Part shown: in pieces, positions 46,681-55,079 of the stretch
How positions within the stretch are numbered: the first letter of the stretch is position 1
Layout: each line of letters starts with the position of its first letter
Assembly (NCBI RefSeq): GCF_001469215.1
Contig: NZ_LOFH01000008.1
Span: 1 to 64,000, forward strand
From: Pseudoalteromonas sp. H105
Lineage (GTDB): Bacteria; Pseudomonadota; Gammaproteobacteria; Enterobacterales; Alteromonadaceae
Length of the DNA: 64,000 nt
Direction of reading: 5' to 3'
Notes under the pieces: generated by a model
The model's input: only the letters and a program-made list of their open reading frames with translations
Databases searched by the model: none
What the model was told of the DNA's origin: nothing
Position numbers and translations under genes: made by a program

Positions 46681-48005
46681 AAACAACATTAATTAAACAA
46701 GCTAATATCGTAAATGAAGGCAAGTCATACATTAGCGATGTACGCATTGTTGATGGCCGCATAGAAAAAGTAGCAACAGAAATTTCAGCACAAGCAGGCG
46801 ATATTATAATTGCAGCTGATGGCTGTTATTTATTGCCCGGTATGATTGATGACCAAGTGCACTTTCGTGAACCTGGGTTGACTCATAAGGGCAACATAGC
46901 CAGCGAATCGCGGGCGGCAGTTGCTGGTGGTATCACTAGTTTTATGGAAATGCCCAATGTCAGTCCATCAACCACCACCATAGAGGCGCTGGAGCATAAA
47001 TTTGCACTCGCTTGTGATAACTCATTGGCAAACTATAGCTTTTATTTAGGGGCCACAGAAAATAACTTAGAGCAGATTAAGCAACTCGACCCGACCCGCC
47101 ACTGTGGGGTAAAAGTGTTCATGGGGGCATCAACGGGGGATTTATTGGTTGAACACCCTGCAGCGCTGGATGAAATATTTAAACACAGTCCAACACTTAT
47201 TGTGACGCACTGCGAAGACGGGCGGGTTATTGCCAAAAACCTTGAGCAGTTAAAGGGGCAGCCTTTAGGTATTCAACACCACCCTATTATTCGCGATACG
47301 CAAGCATGTTATGCCTCCTCTTCTTACGCGGTAGAGCTTGCTAAAAAGCATCAGAGCCAGTTGCATGTATTACACATCACCACAGAAAAAGAGTTGAGCT
47401 TATTCTCAGTAGGCGATATTCGAGATAAACATATAACAGCCGAAGCCTGCGTTCATCATTTATGGTTTAGTGAAGAGGACTACGCACAGCGCGGAAATCT
47501 GATTAAATGTAACCCTGCAATTAAAGCAAAAAGTGATCGCGATGCGTTATTAAAGGCCGTGATAAATGGCCAAATTGATATTATTGCCACCGATCATGCT
47601 CCGCACACGTGGGACGAAAAGCACGTGCCATATAGTCAAGCTCCAGCCGGTTTGCCTTTAGTTGAGCATGCATTACTCAGTTTACTTGAGCATGTAAAGC
47701 AACAACGTTTAACCATAGAGCACGTTGTTGAAAAAACAGCCCATAATCCTGCGCTGCGTTATAACATTATTGACCGAGGCTTTATACGCGAAGGCTACTT
47801 TGCGGATTTAGTGTTAGTCGATATGAATGACTCAACAGTAGCAAGCCACGAAACAACCCGTTATCAATGCGGTTGGACACCATTTGATGGCCACCGATTC
47901 CCTGCAAAGATTAAAGCTACTTGGGTTAATGGTGAGCAGGTGTTTGATGGCCAGCAACTTATTACGACGAAAGGCAATGCTATGCCTTTGTTATTTAATC
48001 GCTAA
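46677..48005 (+). CDS. Dihydroorotase-family amidohydrolase, Zur-locus paralogue
   Basis: A 442-residue amidohydrolase of the class I dihydroorotase family. The usual D-x-H-x-H metal motif reads DDQVHFREPG, with Q60 in place of the first histidine and H62 kept. The remaining metal and catalytic residues appear intact: GVKVFMGAST, VTHCEDG, LHVLHITT and ATDHAPHT. Dihydroorotase needs zinc, so a paralogue in a zinc-limitation operon is probably a backup that tolerates low zinc. The start is TTG at 46677 with GGAG eight nucleotides upstream, overlapping merC by 4 nt. Pyrimidine ring-closure activity is presumed by family. Confidence 0.86.
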   Translation: MKTTLIKQANIVNEGKSYISDVRIVDGRIEKVATEISAQAGDIIIAADGCYLLPGMIDDQVHFREPGLTHKGNIASESRAAVAGGITSFMEMPNVSPSTTTIEALEHKFALACDNSLANYSFYLGATENNLEQIKQLDPTRHCGVKVFMGASTGDLLVEHPAALDEIFKHSPTLIVTHCEDGRVIAKNLEQLKGQPLGIQHHPIIRDTQACYASSSYAVELAKKHQSQLHVLHITTEKELSLFSVGDIRDKHITAEACVHHLWFSEEDYAQRGNLIKCNPAIKAKSDRDALLKAVINGQIDIIATDHAPHTWDEKHVPYSQAPAGLPLVEHALLSLLEHVKQQRLTIEHVVEKTAHNPALRYNIIDRGFIREGYFADLVLVDMNDSTVASHETTRYQCGWTPFDGHRFPAKIKATWVNGEQVFDGQQLITTKGNAMPLLFNR

Positions 48006-48027
48006 GAATGAAAGATAGATACTAAAT

Positions 48028-48936
48028 ATGACTTTACCTGATGTTACATCGAAACAACTTACAACAGCTTCGTTACCTTTAAAATGGGTGGGTATGGAAG
48101 GCATTGCACTCCCCATCACGTTGGCAGAGTACCCTTCAACCTCGCTATCAGCTAAAGCCAGTGTGTTTGTCAGTTTAGATAAAAAAGATGCTAAAGGCAT
48201 TCATATGTCACGGCTTTATTTGCGGCTAAAAGAATCATTAAGCAATAAACCCCTCACCTTGAGTGCACTTAACGCTTTATTACACGCGTTAGTGAGTTCA
48301 CAGGAAGGGTTAAGTTTAACGGCAAAATTACAATTAGATTTTGAATTAACCTTACGTAAACCAGCATTGTTGAGTGAGCAGTTTGGCTATCAAACTTACC
48401 CGGTGAGTATTCGGTGTGAATACATAAATAATCAGATGAATACTGAGTTATCGTTAAGTATACCATATTCAAGCACTTGCCCGTGTTCTGCTGCGTTATC
48501 AAGACAAGCAATGAGTGATGCAATTGCTAAACAATTTAGTGGCGAAGTCGTAGCAAAAGAGGCGCTGTTAGCGTGGATCACCTCGCAACAAGGTTCAGTT
48601 GCAACACCTCACAGCCAGCGCTCATTTGCTTATTTAAAAATGCAGTGGCAGCATAACACTCTGCCAAACTTTTCAGCGTTAATTGAACACTTTGAAGAGG
48701 TTATTGGCACGCCTGTGCAAACGGCGGTAAAACGTGAAGACGAGCAAGCGTTTGCAAAATTAAATGCCGAAAACCTTATGTTCTGCGAAGACGCCGCAAG
48801 ACGTATAAAGCAAGCGCTGGAGAATAACGAGCAAATCTCAGATTACTGGTTTAAAGTAGAGCATCAAGAAAGTTTACATGCTCATAATGCGGTCGTTATT
48901 GATCATAAGTTTTTACATGGTTACGAAAAACTTTAA
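48028..48936 (+). CDS. folE2: GTP cyclohydrolase FolE2 (type IB)
   Basis: Makes 7,8-dihydroneopterin triphosphate from GTP, the first step of folate synthesis. This form can use metals other than zinc and is often induced under zinc limitation to replace FolE. The family cysteine motif STCPCSAALS (C151, C153) and LMFCEDAARRIKQAL are present. 302 residues. It is the last gene of zur-merC-dihydroorotase-folE2, 22 nt after the amidohydrolase. The downstream flank is a truncated repeat element. Confidence 0.93.
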   Translation: MTLPDVTSKQLTTASLPLKWVGMEGIALPITLAEYPSTSLSAKASVFVSLDKKDAKGIHMSRLYLRLKESLSNKPLTLSALNALLHALVSSQEGLSLTAKLQLDFELTLRKPALLSEQFGYQTYPVSIRCEYINNQMNTELSLSIPYSSTCPCSAALSRQAMSDAIAKQFSGEVVAKEALLAWITSQQGSVATPHSQRSFAYLKMQWQHNTLPNFSALIEHFEEVIGTPVQTAVKREDEQAFAKLNAENLMFCEDAARRIKQALENNEQISDYWFKVEHQESLHAHNAVVIDHKFLHGYEKL

Positions 48937-48942
48937 AGTGAC

Positions 48943-49055
48943 TAGGGTCTGTTGACCTTTTAAGGTTGAATTTGCAGCAGTATGTTTGGTATTTAGACAA
49001 GGTAGCGCCTATATAGGGTGCTACCCATAAATAGGCGATAATGCAGTATTTATCT
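48943..49055. repeat. Truncated copy of the MITE-like element
   Basis: It begins TAGGGTCTGTTGACCTTT, close to the terminal repeat of the element at 37806. It then follows the reverse complement of that element's right part (GGTTGAATTTGCAGCAGT, CATAAATAGGCGATAA). The far terminal repeat is missing. It lies just after folE2. Confidence 0.72.
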
Positions 49056-49090
49056 CAACGACGCTCGCATTTTGAGGTGGTTTAGAAGTA

Positions 49091-49888
49091 TTAAGACATA
49101 ATCTTAGACAACAGCTCTCTTACTGTCGCGGGCTCAAATGGCTTATCACATATAGCATCAACTCCCGCTTGGGCAATGTTTGCTAAATGAGTGTCGTTGG
49201 CTTCTGAACTAACCATTAAAATAGGAATGTGTGAGTGAATGTTAGAGCTTCTTACCGTTTCTGTGAGTTCTTTACCGTCCATTTCAGGCATGTTGTAGTC
49301 TGTTACAATTAAATCAAAAGACTGTTCATTAAGATGCACCATTGCCTGTTTGCCATCTTCTGCTTCTACAGGCGCAGGAATCCCCATACCAGCAAGTACT
49401 CTTATAATATGTTTACGCGCAAAGCGGCTATCATCAACAACAAGTACGCGTAGCAAAGTGACATCAAAATGCTCTAATTCAACTTCTTCTTCACTAATAA
49501 TATCTAATGTCGCTTTGAGTGCACGAGTAATCGCTTCGGCGCTAAAAGGCTTTGGCAAAATAGCCAACACGCCTGATTGTCTTAATTGTTCAAGGTACTT
49601 TTTGTTACGCTCGCTGGATACCAGCATAAACGCTTGATGCTCAGTTTGTGGTGTTGAGCGTATTTTTTGTAATAGAGAATCGGCGGTGCCGTCAGAAAAA
49701 TACATACTACTGATCACCAAATCAGGCTGATAGTTATCAAGTAATGCTAAAGCTTGGGCTTGTGTGCTAGCTGTTTCAACTTGAGTAACACCGCTCTGAG
49801 TCAGTGACTTTATTATCAACTTTTGTTGGACATCGGACGGTTCGACCAACAGTATTGATAAGTTGGCTATTGCGGTTAAATCACTCAT
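49091..49888 (-). CDS. Response regulator with two receiver domains, the first without phospho-acceptor
   Basis: Two CheY-like domains in 265 residues and no output domain. The second (about 147-265) is complete: VLVVDDSRFARK, D197 in LIVTDYNMPEMDG, and CDKPFEP. The first (about 10-125) has LLVEPSDVQQ and LPKPFS, but serine 61 stands where the phosphorylated aspartate should be (LVISSMYFSDG). It is therefore a pseudo-receiver. The start at 49888 has an AGAG-rich site upstream; the longer reading to 49951 lacks one. Such proteins often act in motility or in phosphorelays. No kinase is adjacent. Confidence 0.85.
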   Translation of the reverse strand: MSDLTAIANLSILLVEPSDVQQKLIIKSLTQSGVTQVETASTQAQALALLDNYQPDLVISSMYFSDGTADSLLQKIRSTPQTEHQAFMLVSSERNKKYLEQLRQSGVLAILPKPFSAEAITRALKATLDIISEEEVELEHFDVTLLRVLVVDDSRFARKHIIRVLAGMGIPAPVEAEDGKQAMVHLNEQSFDLIVTDYNMPEMDGKELTETVRSSNIHSHIPILMVSSEANDTHLANIAQAGVDAICDKPFEPATVRELLSKIMS

Positions 49889-50189
49889 TCTTGTCTCTTC
49901 AGTGCTGTTGTTATACGAAGGCGTTTTTAGAACGGTATTATAGATCAACAATATGCCCTAGCAGGATAAAACTTTGCACTTTTGTAAAATAAAAGAGCTC
50001 AATTGATTATATTTGGGTGGTACGTGCATGTAAGAATAGGAGTGATGATTACCGCAGCATTTAGCACAATGTGACGAGTTAGTATGATTATATCGCTAAT
50101 ATGGTGTTGTGCTTAGTACTTTTGCTTACGACGGATACGTTAATATTCATCGTAAGCTGCAACGTTGAGCTTTAGTTTACCGGTAGGTA
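49889..50189. other. Intergenic region with an 8-bp inverted repeat
   Basis: No gene is seen. GCTTACGA at 50124-50131 and TCGTAAGC at 50150-50157 form a perfect inverted repeat 33 nt beyond the DUF3297 stop, without a T-run. A nine-codon frame with AGGAGTG upstream near 50046 is too short to support. Confidence 0.4.
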
Positions 50190-50435
50190 TTAACGATAAA
50201 ATACTTCAACAGTGCCTTTTACTTTCATAAGTAAAGGCTGGCCGCGACGGTCTAGTGCTTTTGGTGCCGCTACTTTTATCCAACCTTCGCTGATGCTGTA
50301 TTCTTCTACGTCAAAACGCTCTTTGCCGTTAAGGGTAACACCAATTTCATGTTCAAATACTTCTTCAACATAAAACTTGCTGCGTGGGTTGATCGAAAGT
50401 TGATCAGGTAATTCTGGTTTATTGGTATCAGTCAT
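50190..50435 (-). CDS. DUF3297 family protein
   Basis: A small conserved cytoplasmic protein of 81 residues (MTDTNKPELPDQLSINPRSK and onward). It has no signal peptide, membrane segment or known catalytic motif. The sequence matches what I know of the DUF3297 family, found widely in proteobacteria, with no assigned role. Monocistronic, and divergent from the TonB receptor at 50685. Confidence 0.85.
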   Translation of the reverse strand: MTDTNKPELPDQLSINPRSKFYVEEVFEHEIGVTLNGKERFDVEEYSISEGWIKVAAPKALDRRGQPLLMKVKGTVEVFYR

Positions 50436-50606
50436 AATGGTGATCTGCGTTGAATTAATTTTGCGCTATTGTAGGCAATCAAGGCGAGGAGCTCAATCAA
50501 ATTTAATCAGCCCTTTATAAATTAACAGCTTTGTGATTATGCCCCTAATCATTACTGCGGCACCTTTTACTTAATAATTTATTGTTAAAATAGCAAAAAT
50601 ACATTT

Positions 50607-50650
50607 TGTTATACTATAACATTCTTAAATGTTGTGATATGTTATAACAA
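50607..50650 (+). promoter_or_regulatory. Zur-type palindrome and a second related site
   Basis: TGTTATACTATAACA at 50607-50621 is a perfect 7-1-7 palindrome and equals the core of the gammaproteobacterial Zur consensus (TGTTATANTATAACA). A second site, GATATGTTATAACA, follows around 50636-50650 with a GTTATAAC core. Both lie within 80 nt of the receptor start at 50685. A Fur site would read TGATAAT-N-ATTATCA, which this does not. Confidence 0.8.
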
Positions 50651-50684
50651 ATAATTTCAACTATTAATAAGTTATAAATTTACT

Positions 50685-52760
50685 ATGAAATACTCTGCAT
50701 TATCTTTAGCCGTTGCGGCCATTTCATTTGGAACTGTTGCGACAGAGTCAGATATCGAAACGATTACTATTGAACATAAGCAAGCCTTTAGAGGGGATGT
50801 TCCCACCCGCGATTTACCCCAGTCGATCACCACAATTGGTGAGAATTTGGTCACTAATAATGCAATCACTACGTTTCAAGATGCATTGGATTTTTCAGCG
50901 AGTATTTCACGTAAAAATAATAGTGGTGGGCTGTGGGATAGCTATTCAATGCGTGGTTTATCTGGCAATGAGAATATGCCTTCAGGCTATTTGATCAATG
51001 GTTTTAGCGGTGGTCGTGGGTTTAGCGGTCCAAGAGATATGTCGAATGTTGAATATATCGAAGTATTAAAAGGCCCAGGCTCTGCTTTATATGGCCGCTC
51101 AGAGCCGGGTGGGACAATTAATATCATTACAAAGAAACCACAGTTTGTTACACAAGGGCAAATAAAGGCTGAGCTAGGCAGCGAAGACTTTAAACGTATT
51201 CAAGGTGATTACACAGCGGGTTTAAGTGACGATTTAGCTGTGCGTTTAAATGGTGCATGGCAAGATAGCGATAGCTTTCGTGATTACGTTAGCCACAATA
51301 AAATAGTATTTACACCGTCTTTATATTATCGCTTAAATGATAAAACGAGCTTAACCTATGAATTTGAATATGTTGATCAAAGCCAGTTATTTGACCGTGG
51401 TATCGTTGTGCTCAATGATGATATTGAAACCGTGCCAGCGTCGCGTTATTTAGGTAACCCGCATGATGACCCTACCCAGGTTTATTCACGTGCCCATCAG
51501 CTCAATTTAAATTATGATTTTGATAATGAGTGGTCACTGCTCAGTGGTGTTAACTATCGTCAATCTACATTGAATGGATTTTCATCGGATGCAGAGCTGT
51601 CACCTTCAAGGCAATCACTTTATGAAGATGGTGAAACATTAACGCGTCAACATCGTCATCGTGATTATTATTCAGATGATCTGAGTGTACGTTTTGAGTT
51701 TAGTGGTAATGTAGATATAGCTGGCATGACGCACCATATTTTAATGGGGGTTGATGGTTATGATTATGAACTTCGCACGGGGCTGTCACGCTATCGTGGT
51801 GGAAACGGTACCTATACACTTAATATTTTTAAGCCGGATTACACGGGTGACATCCCAGATGTGGGGCTGTTATATGAAAATAATGAGCAACAAGATGCGT
51901 ATGGTATTTATTTTCAAGATCAGGTTGATGTAACCAGCAAGTTGAGAGTGTTATTAGGCGCTCGTTACGATCAAATTAAGCAAGATATACTCGAAACCGT
52001 CAGTGGCGTACAGTCAAACAGTGATGAAAACCGCCTCAGCCCGCGCTTAGGCGTGGTGTATCAGTTTACTAATCAAATCAATGTATATGCTAGTTACTCA
52101 GAAGGTTTTTTACCATTAAGTGGCACGGACTTTCAAGGTAACCCGTTTGGCTTTGAAGAGAGTGACTCGTTTGAATTTGGTGCTAAATTCGACTTTGATA
52201 ATGTAAAGGGCACCCTCGCAATCTTTGATGCAAATAAAGATAATATTCTCGTCGCAGATCCAATTAATGTCGGGTTTTCAGCCCCTTTAGGAGAAGCAAA
52301 TAGCCGAGGTGTTGAAGTTGACGTTACCGGTTATTTAGGAGAAAGCACGGAATATAGCCTATCTTATGCTTATATGGATGTGAAAACTTCAAACGATACA
52401 GTTAATGCTGATTGGGGGGTCGCTTTACCCAAAGGCAGCCCACTTGTTAATGTGCCAAAGAATAACCTGAGTGTAGCGCTAAATCAGCAATTGCGTTTAT
52501 TAGGCGAAGTGGTCTCTGTGGGTGGGCATTATCAATATGTGTCTAGTCGTTTGGGTGATGCTGCTGATTTAAGCTTTCGCTTACCAAGCTACCAGCTGGT
52601 GGGATTATTCGCTCAATGGCAAGTAAATGACAAAACACAGCTGTCTGCAAACATAGATAACTTATTTGATGAAAGCTATATCGCCAGTAGTTATAACGAA
52701 TTATGGGCTTACCCAGGTGCGCCGACGCAATTCAAACTTGGTTTAACGTATGACTTCTGA
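50685..52760 (+). CDS. TonB-dependent siderophore-type receptor under a Zur-like site
   Basis: Outer-membrane receptor of 691 residues. A short signal peptide is followed by a plug with the siderophore-receptor signatures RDLPQSITTIG, YSMRGLSGNENMPSGYLING and VEYIEVLKGPGSALYGRSEPGG (the family pattern GPGSALYG-x-x-x-PGG). The barrel ends FKLGLTYDF. By family it imports a metal-chelate, usually ferric siderophores. Unlike the receptor at 42909 it lacks histidine clusters, so it should recognise a chelate and not free zinc. The upstream palindrome suggests zinc control. Its stop overlaps the start of the next gene by 11 nt. Confidence 0.9.
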   Translation: MKYSALSLAVAAISFGTVATESDIETITIEHKQAFRGDVPTRDLPQSITTIGENLVTNNAITTFQDALDFSASISRKNNSGGLWDSYSMRGLSGNENMPSGYLINGFSGGRGFSGPRDMSNVEYIEVLKGPGSALYGRSEPGGTINIITKKPQFVTQGQIKAELGSEDFKRIQGDYTAGLSDDLAVRLNGAWQDSDSFRDYVSHNKIVFTPSLYYRLNDKTSLTYEFEYVDQSQLFDRGIVVLNDDIETVPASRYLGNPHDDPTQVYSRAHQLNLNYDFDNEWSLLSGVNYRQSTLNGFSSDAELSPSRQSLYEDGETLTRQHRHRDYYSDDLSVRFEFSGNVDIAGMTHHILMGVDGYDYELRTGLSRYRGGNGTYTLNIFKPDYTGDIPDVGLLYENNEQQDAYGIYFQDQVDVTSKLRVLLGARYDQIKQDILETVSGVQSNSDENRLSPRLGVVYQFTNQINVYASYSEGFLPLSGTDFQGNPFGFEESDSFEFGAKFDFDNVKGTLAIFDANKDNILVADPINVGFSAPLGEANSRGVEVDVTGYLGESTEYSLSYAYMDVKTSNDTVNADWGVALPKGSPLVNVPKNNLSVALNQQLRLLGEVVSVGGHYQYVSSRLGDAADLSFRLPSYQLVGLFAQWQVNDKTQLSANIDNLFDESYIASSYNELWAYPGAPTQFKLGLTYDF

Positions 52761-53895
52761 GCAGCTAAAAGGTCGCATTCACAGCATTGATATTATGCGT
52801 GGAGTGGTTATTTTATTAATGCTTGTTGATCATGTTCGAGAGCGGTTCTTTTTGCATATGCAGGTGTCTGACCCAATGGACATAGATACCACCAGTCCTG
52901 GGTTATTTTGGAGCCGTTTTGCGGCGCACTTTTGTGCGCCCACCTTTATATTTTTAACCGGACTATCGGCGTGGTTATATAGCCACCCAGCCAACGGTGT
53001 AACACGCTCGGCGCCAAGCTTTTTAGTTAAGCGGGGGCTGTTTTTAATCGCTTTAGAAATCACTGTGATTTGCTTTTCATGGATGGGGTACTTTCACACT
53101 ATGTGGCTGCAAGTAATGTGGGCTATCGGTTTGTGTATGCTCACATTAGCGCTACTTATTAACTTACCGCAACGATTGTTATTGATACTCGGCTTGTTGA
53201 TTGTGTTTGGCCATAATTTGCTTACACCAATTAGCTTTAACCCAGATGAGTGGGGTTATACCTTATGGACCATACTGCACGATCGCGGTTATATCTCCCA
53301 AGGTGGCTTAATTGATGTCAAAATTAGTTACCCAGTATTACCGTGGATTGGCGTGATATTACTCGGTTATTGTGCCGGCCCATTATATGCGGCTAGTCGT
53401 GATAGTGATGATAGAAAACAGTGGTTATTAGGGTTAGGTTTGGCCTGTGTTGTATTATTTGCCATGCTGCGAGGTTTTAATCTTTATGGTGAGACGTTAC
53501 CTTGGCAACAGTATGCAAGTACCTCTGAGACATTGATGTCGGTATTTAATGTTACTAAGTATCCACCATCGTTAAGCTTTTTGCTGACAACTTTAGCAAT
53601 GATGTTCTTTGGCTTATGGTTATTTGAAAGGCCGTTAAATCGCTTTTCAAATGCACTACGCACCTTTGGTTCGGTGCCGATGTTCTTCTATATTGTGCAC
53701 CTTTATGCGTTGCTCGTATTATATGCTATTGGTCATGCTGTCTATGGCGCTAATCAGGGCAGTTATTTTGGGGTTGACCATATTGGCTGGATTTGGCTTA
53801 TTGCAGCTGTATTGGCACTCACTTTATATTGGCCGACTAAATGGTTTAGTCAGTATAAACGGGCAACGCAAAAGCCGTGGTTAAAGTATTTATAA
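52750..53895 (+). CDS. DUF1624 / HGSNAT-like membrane acyltransferase
   Basis: Integral membrane protein of 381 residues with about ten hydrophobic helices. It opens with the family signature IHSIDIMRGVVILLMLVDH, followed by RFAAHFCAPTFIFLTGLSAW, as in the heparan-alpha-glucosaminide N-acetyltransferase catalytic domain group. The family is thought to pass acyl groups across the membrane. Overlap with the receptor gene (ATGACTTCTGA) shows coupled translation, so the two should serve one process. Modification or processing of an imported chelator is one possibility; the substrate is unknown. Confidence 0.82.
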   Translation: MTSEQLKGRIHSIDIMRGVVILLMLVDHVRERFFLHMQVSDPMDIDTTSPGLFWSRFAAHFCAPTFIFLTGLSAWLYSHPANGVTRSAPSFLVKRGLFLIALEITVICFSWMGYFHTMWLQVMWAIGLCMLTLALLINLPQRLLLILGLLIVFGHNLLTPISFNPDEWGYTLWTILHDRGYISQGGLIDVKISYPVLPWIGVILLGYCAGPLYAASRDSDDRKQWLLGLGLACVVLFAMLRGFNLYGETLPWQQYASTSETLMSVFNVTKYPPSLSFLLTTLAMMFFGLWLFERPLNRFSNALRTFGSVPMFFYIVHLYALLVLYAIGHAVYGANQGSYFGVDHIGWIWLIAAVLALTLYWPTKWFSQYKRATQKPWLKYL

Positions 53896-53900
53896 TAAAA

Positions 53901-53931
53901 AGCGGTGTTATAAAGTTTTTATAACACCGCT
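53901..53931. terminator. Perfect 14-bp hairpin after the acyltransferase gene
   Basis: AGCGGTGTTATAAA and TTTATAACACCGCT are exact inverted copies with a 3-nt loop, six nucleotides after the stop. A-rich sequence on the left gives a T-tail only for leftward transcripts. It may end both converging units. Confidence 0.75.
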
Positions 53932-53938
53932 ACATTAA

Positions 53939-54005
53939 GCGCAGCAATGCCTTTATCAGCTTGAAGTTAAGCGAATGCTTTGTTGAAGTCGAAAGGTTGA
54001 GTCAT
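53939..54005 (-). pseudogene. Relic of an IS256-family transposase 5' end
   Basis: Read leftward, AGGAGTGACAC precedes ATG and MTQPFDFNKAFA, then a TAA, then LQADKGIAALNV in the same frame. IS256-type transposases commonly begin MTQPFDF-x-KAL-x-x-LQ-x-G-K, so the stop replaces one residue of an otherwise similar start. Only the first about 25 codons remain. The identification is by memory of the family N terminus and needs a search. Confidence 0.45.
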
Positions 54006-54052
54006 GTGTCACTCCTGCTGAAATAACATCGATTTCTAAACACTATCAGCGG

Positions 54053-54469
54053 CTAGGCAATAATACTCAACAATACCCCTGGGTCGCTAACACCGGCTTC
54101 TTGCATGGCATCGGCAATGCCTTGCGTTAGTGTAATAACCTGCCTTTCAAGCCGCATAACCATTTCACTTTGTATTTCAATTTGCTGTTGCATTGCATCA
54201 CTTTGGCTATCTTTATGTTGCTTTAGCTCTGCGAGTCGTTCTTTAGCGAGTTCGAACTGCTCTTTAAGCTTGTCTAATTGCTCAATCATTCTTTTTATAT
54301 GATCTGGTACATCGAGCTCTTCTGCTTTGGGGGGCTGCTTTTCTCCACGGCCAGCGAGTGTGTTTTGTTCGTCCTTTGAGAGGCGATAATGAGTTGCTGT
54401 GTCAGCTTTATTGTTGCTTGAGAGCTCAGTATTAACGCTTTGTACTGATTCGCTTGTATCAATATTCAT
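54053..54469 (-). CDS. Hypothetical coiled-coil protein
   Basis: 138 residues without signal peptide or membrane segment. The N-terminal third is polar and probably disordered. Residues about 55-120 form a long charged coiled coil (MIEQLDKLKEQFELAKERL, MQQQIEIQSEMVMRLERQV). The C terminus is hydrophobic (GVSDPGVLLSIIA). I do not recognise a family. It lies 88 nt downstream of nudB on the same strand and may be co-transcribed. A structural or scaffold role is possible but unproven. Confidence 0.7.
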   Translation of the reverse strand: MNIDTSESVQSVNTELSSNNKADTATHYRLSKDEQNTLAGRGEKQPPKAEELDVPDHIKRMIEQLDKLKEQFELAKERLAELKQHKDSQSDAMQQQIEIQSEMVMRLERQVITLTQGIADAMQEAGVSDPGVLLSIIA

Positions 54470-54557
54470 GCTTTAGCTATTTGAGGTGGTTTGGGTATAT
54501 GTTGATATCGGCTTAGGGACTAAACTCTTTAGTAAGTACAGCACAACTAGCTGTGCT

Positions 54558-55010
54558 TTATAACGCCAGTATTTCGTCTCGGTTGCTGGGTGACCATGCT
54601 TTTTCAGCCGCCTGCTGCTGTGATAACCACATATAATCAGTGTGTTCGCAGGGGTCGAGTTGAATGCTAATATCATCAGGGACACATACGCTAAACACAT
54701 GCTCAGTATTAATTAGTGCATTAGCATAGTAGCGATGACGCCAGCTTTCTCGGATAGTATAGTGGTTAGTTTTTTGGTGATCACGAATGGTTAAACCCAA
54801 TGCAGAGGCGTGAATGCCTGTTTCTTCAAATAACTCTCTGTGCGCCGTTATTTCCGGCGTTTCACCTTGTTCTATACCGCCTGTGACGGATTGCCAAAAA
54901 CTCGCATCATCCGCTCGTTGAATCAGTAAACAATCTTTATTTTGTTTATAAATAACAACTAATACAGAAAAAGGCTGGCGTAGCGTGATAGTTTCAGACA
55001 AGGAAAACAC
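54558..55010 (-). CDS. nudB: Dihydroneopterin triphosphate diphosphatase
   Basis: Nudix hydrolase of 150 residues that removes pyrophosphate from 7,8-dihydroneopterin triphosphate in folate synthesis. The complete Nudix box GGIEQGETPEITAHRELFEE followed by TGI fits G-x5-E-x7-R-E-U-x-E-E-x-G-U. The N-terminal PFSVLVVIYKQNKDCLLIQR and FWQSVTGG are characteristic of NudB among Nudix enzymes. The start appears to be GTG at 55010. It acts one step after FolE/FolE2, encoded about 6 kb away, but the two are not in one operon. Confidence 0.88.
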   Translation of the reverse strand: MFSLSETITLRQPFSVLVVIYKQNKDCLLIQRADDASFWQSVTGGIEQGETPEITAHRELFEETGIHASALGLTIRDHQKTNHYTIRESWRHRYYANALINTEHVFSVCVPDDISIQLDPCEHTDYMWLSQQQAAEKAWSPSNRDEILAL

Positions 55011-55079
55011 CTATATTATTCGTTAGTTTAAATCATTTCATGTTGCTAAGTTTTTGCAGCTCAACATGCTTTACTCTTG

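Noticed and set aside
50043..50076. Nine-codon frame with AGGAGTG ribosome-like site
   Set aside because: Too short and unsupported by any neighbour; AT-rich intergenic sequence gives such frames by chance.
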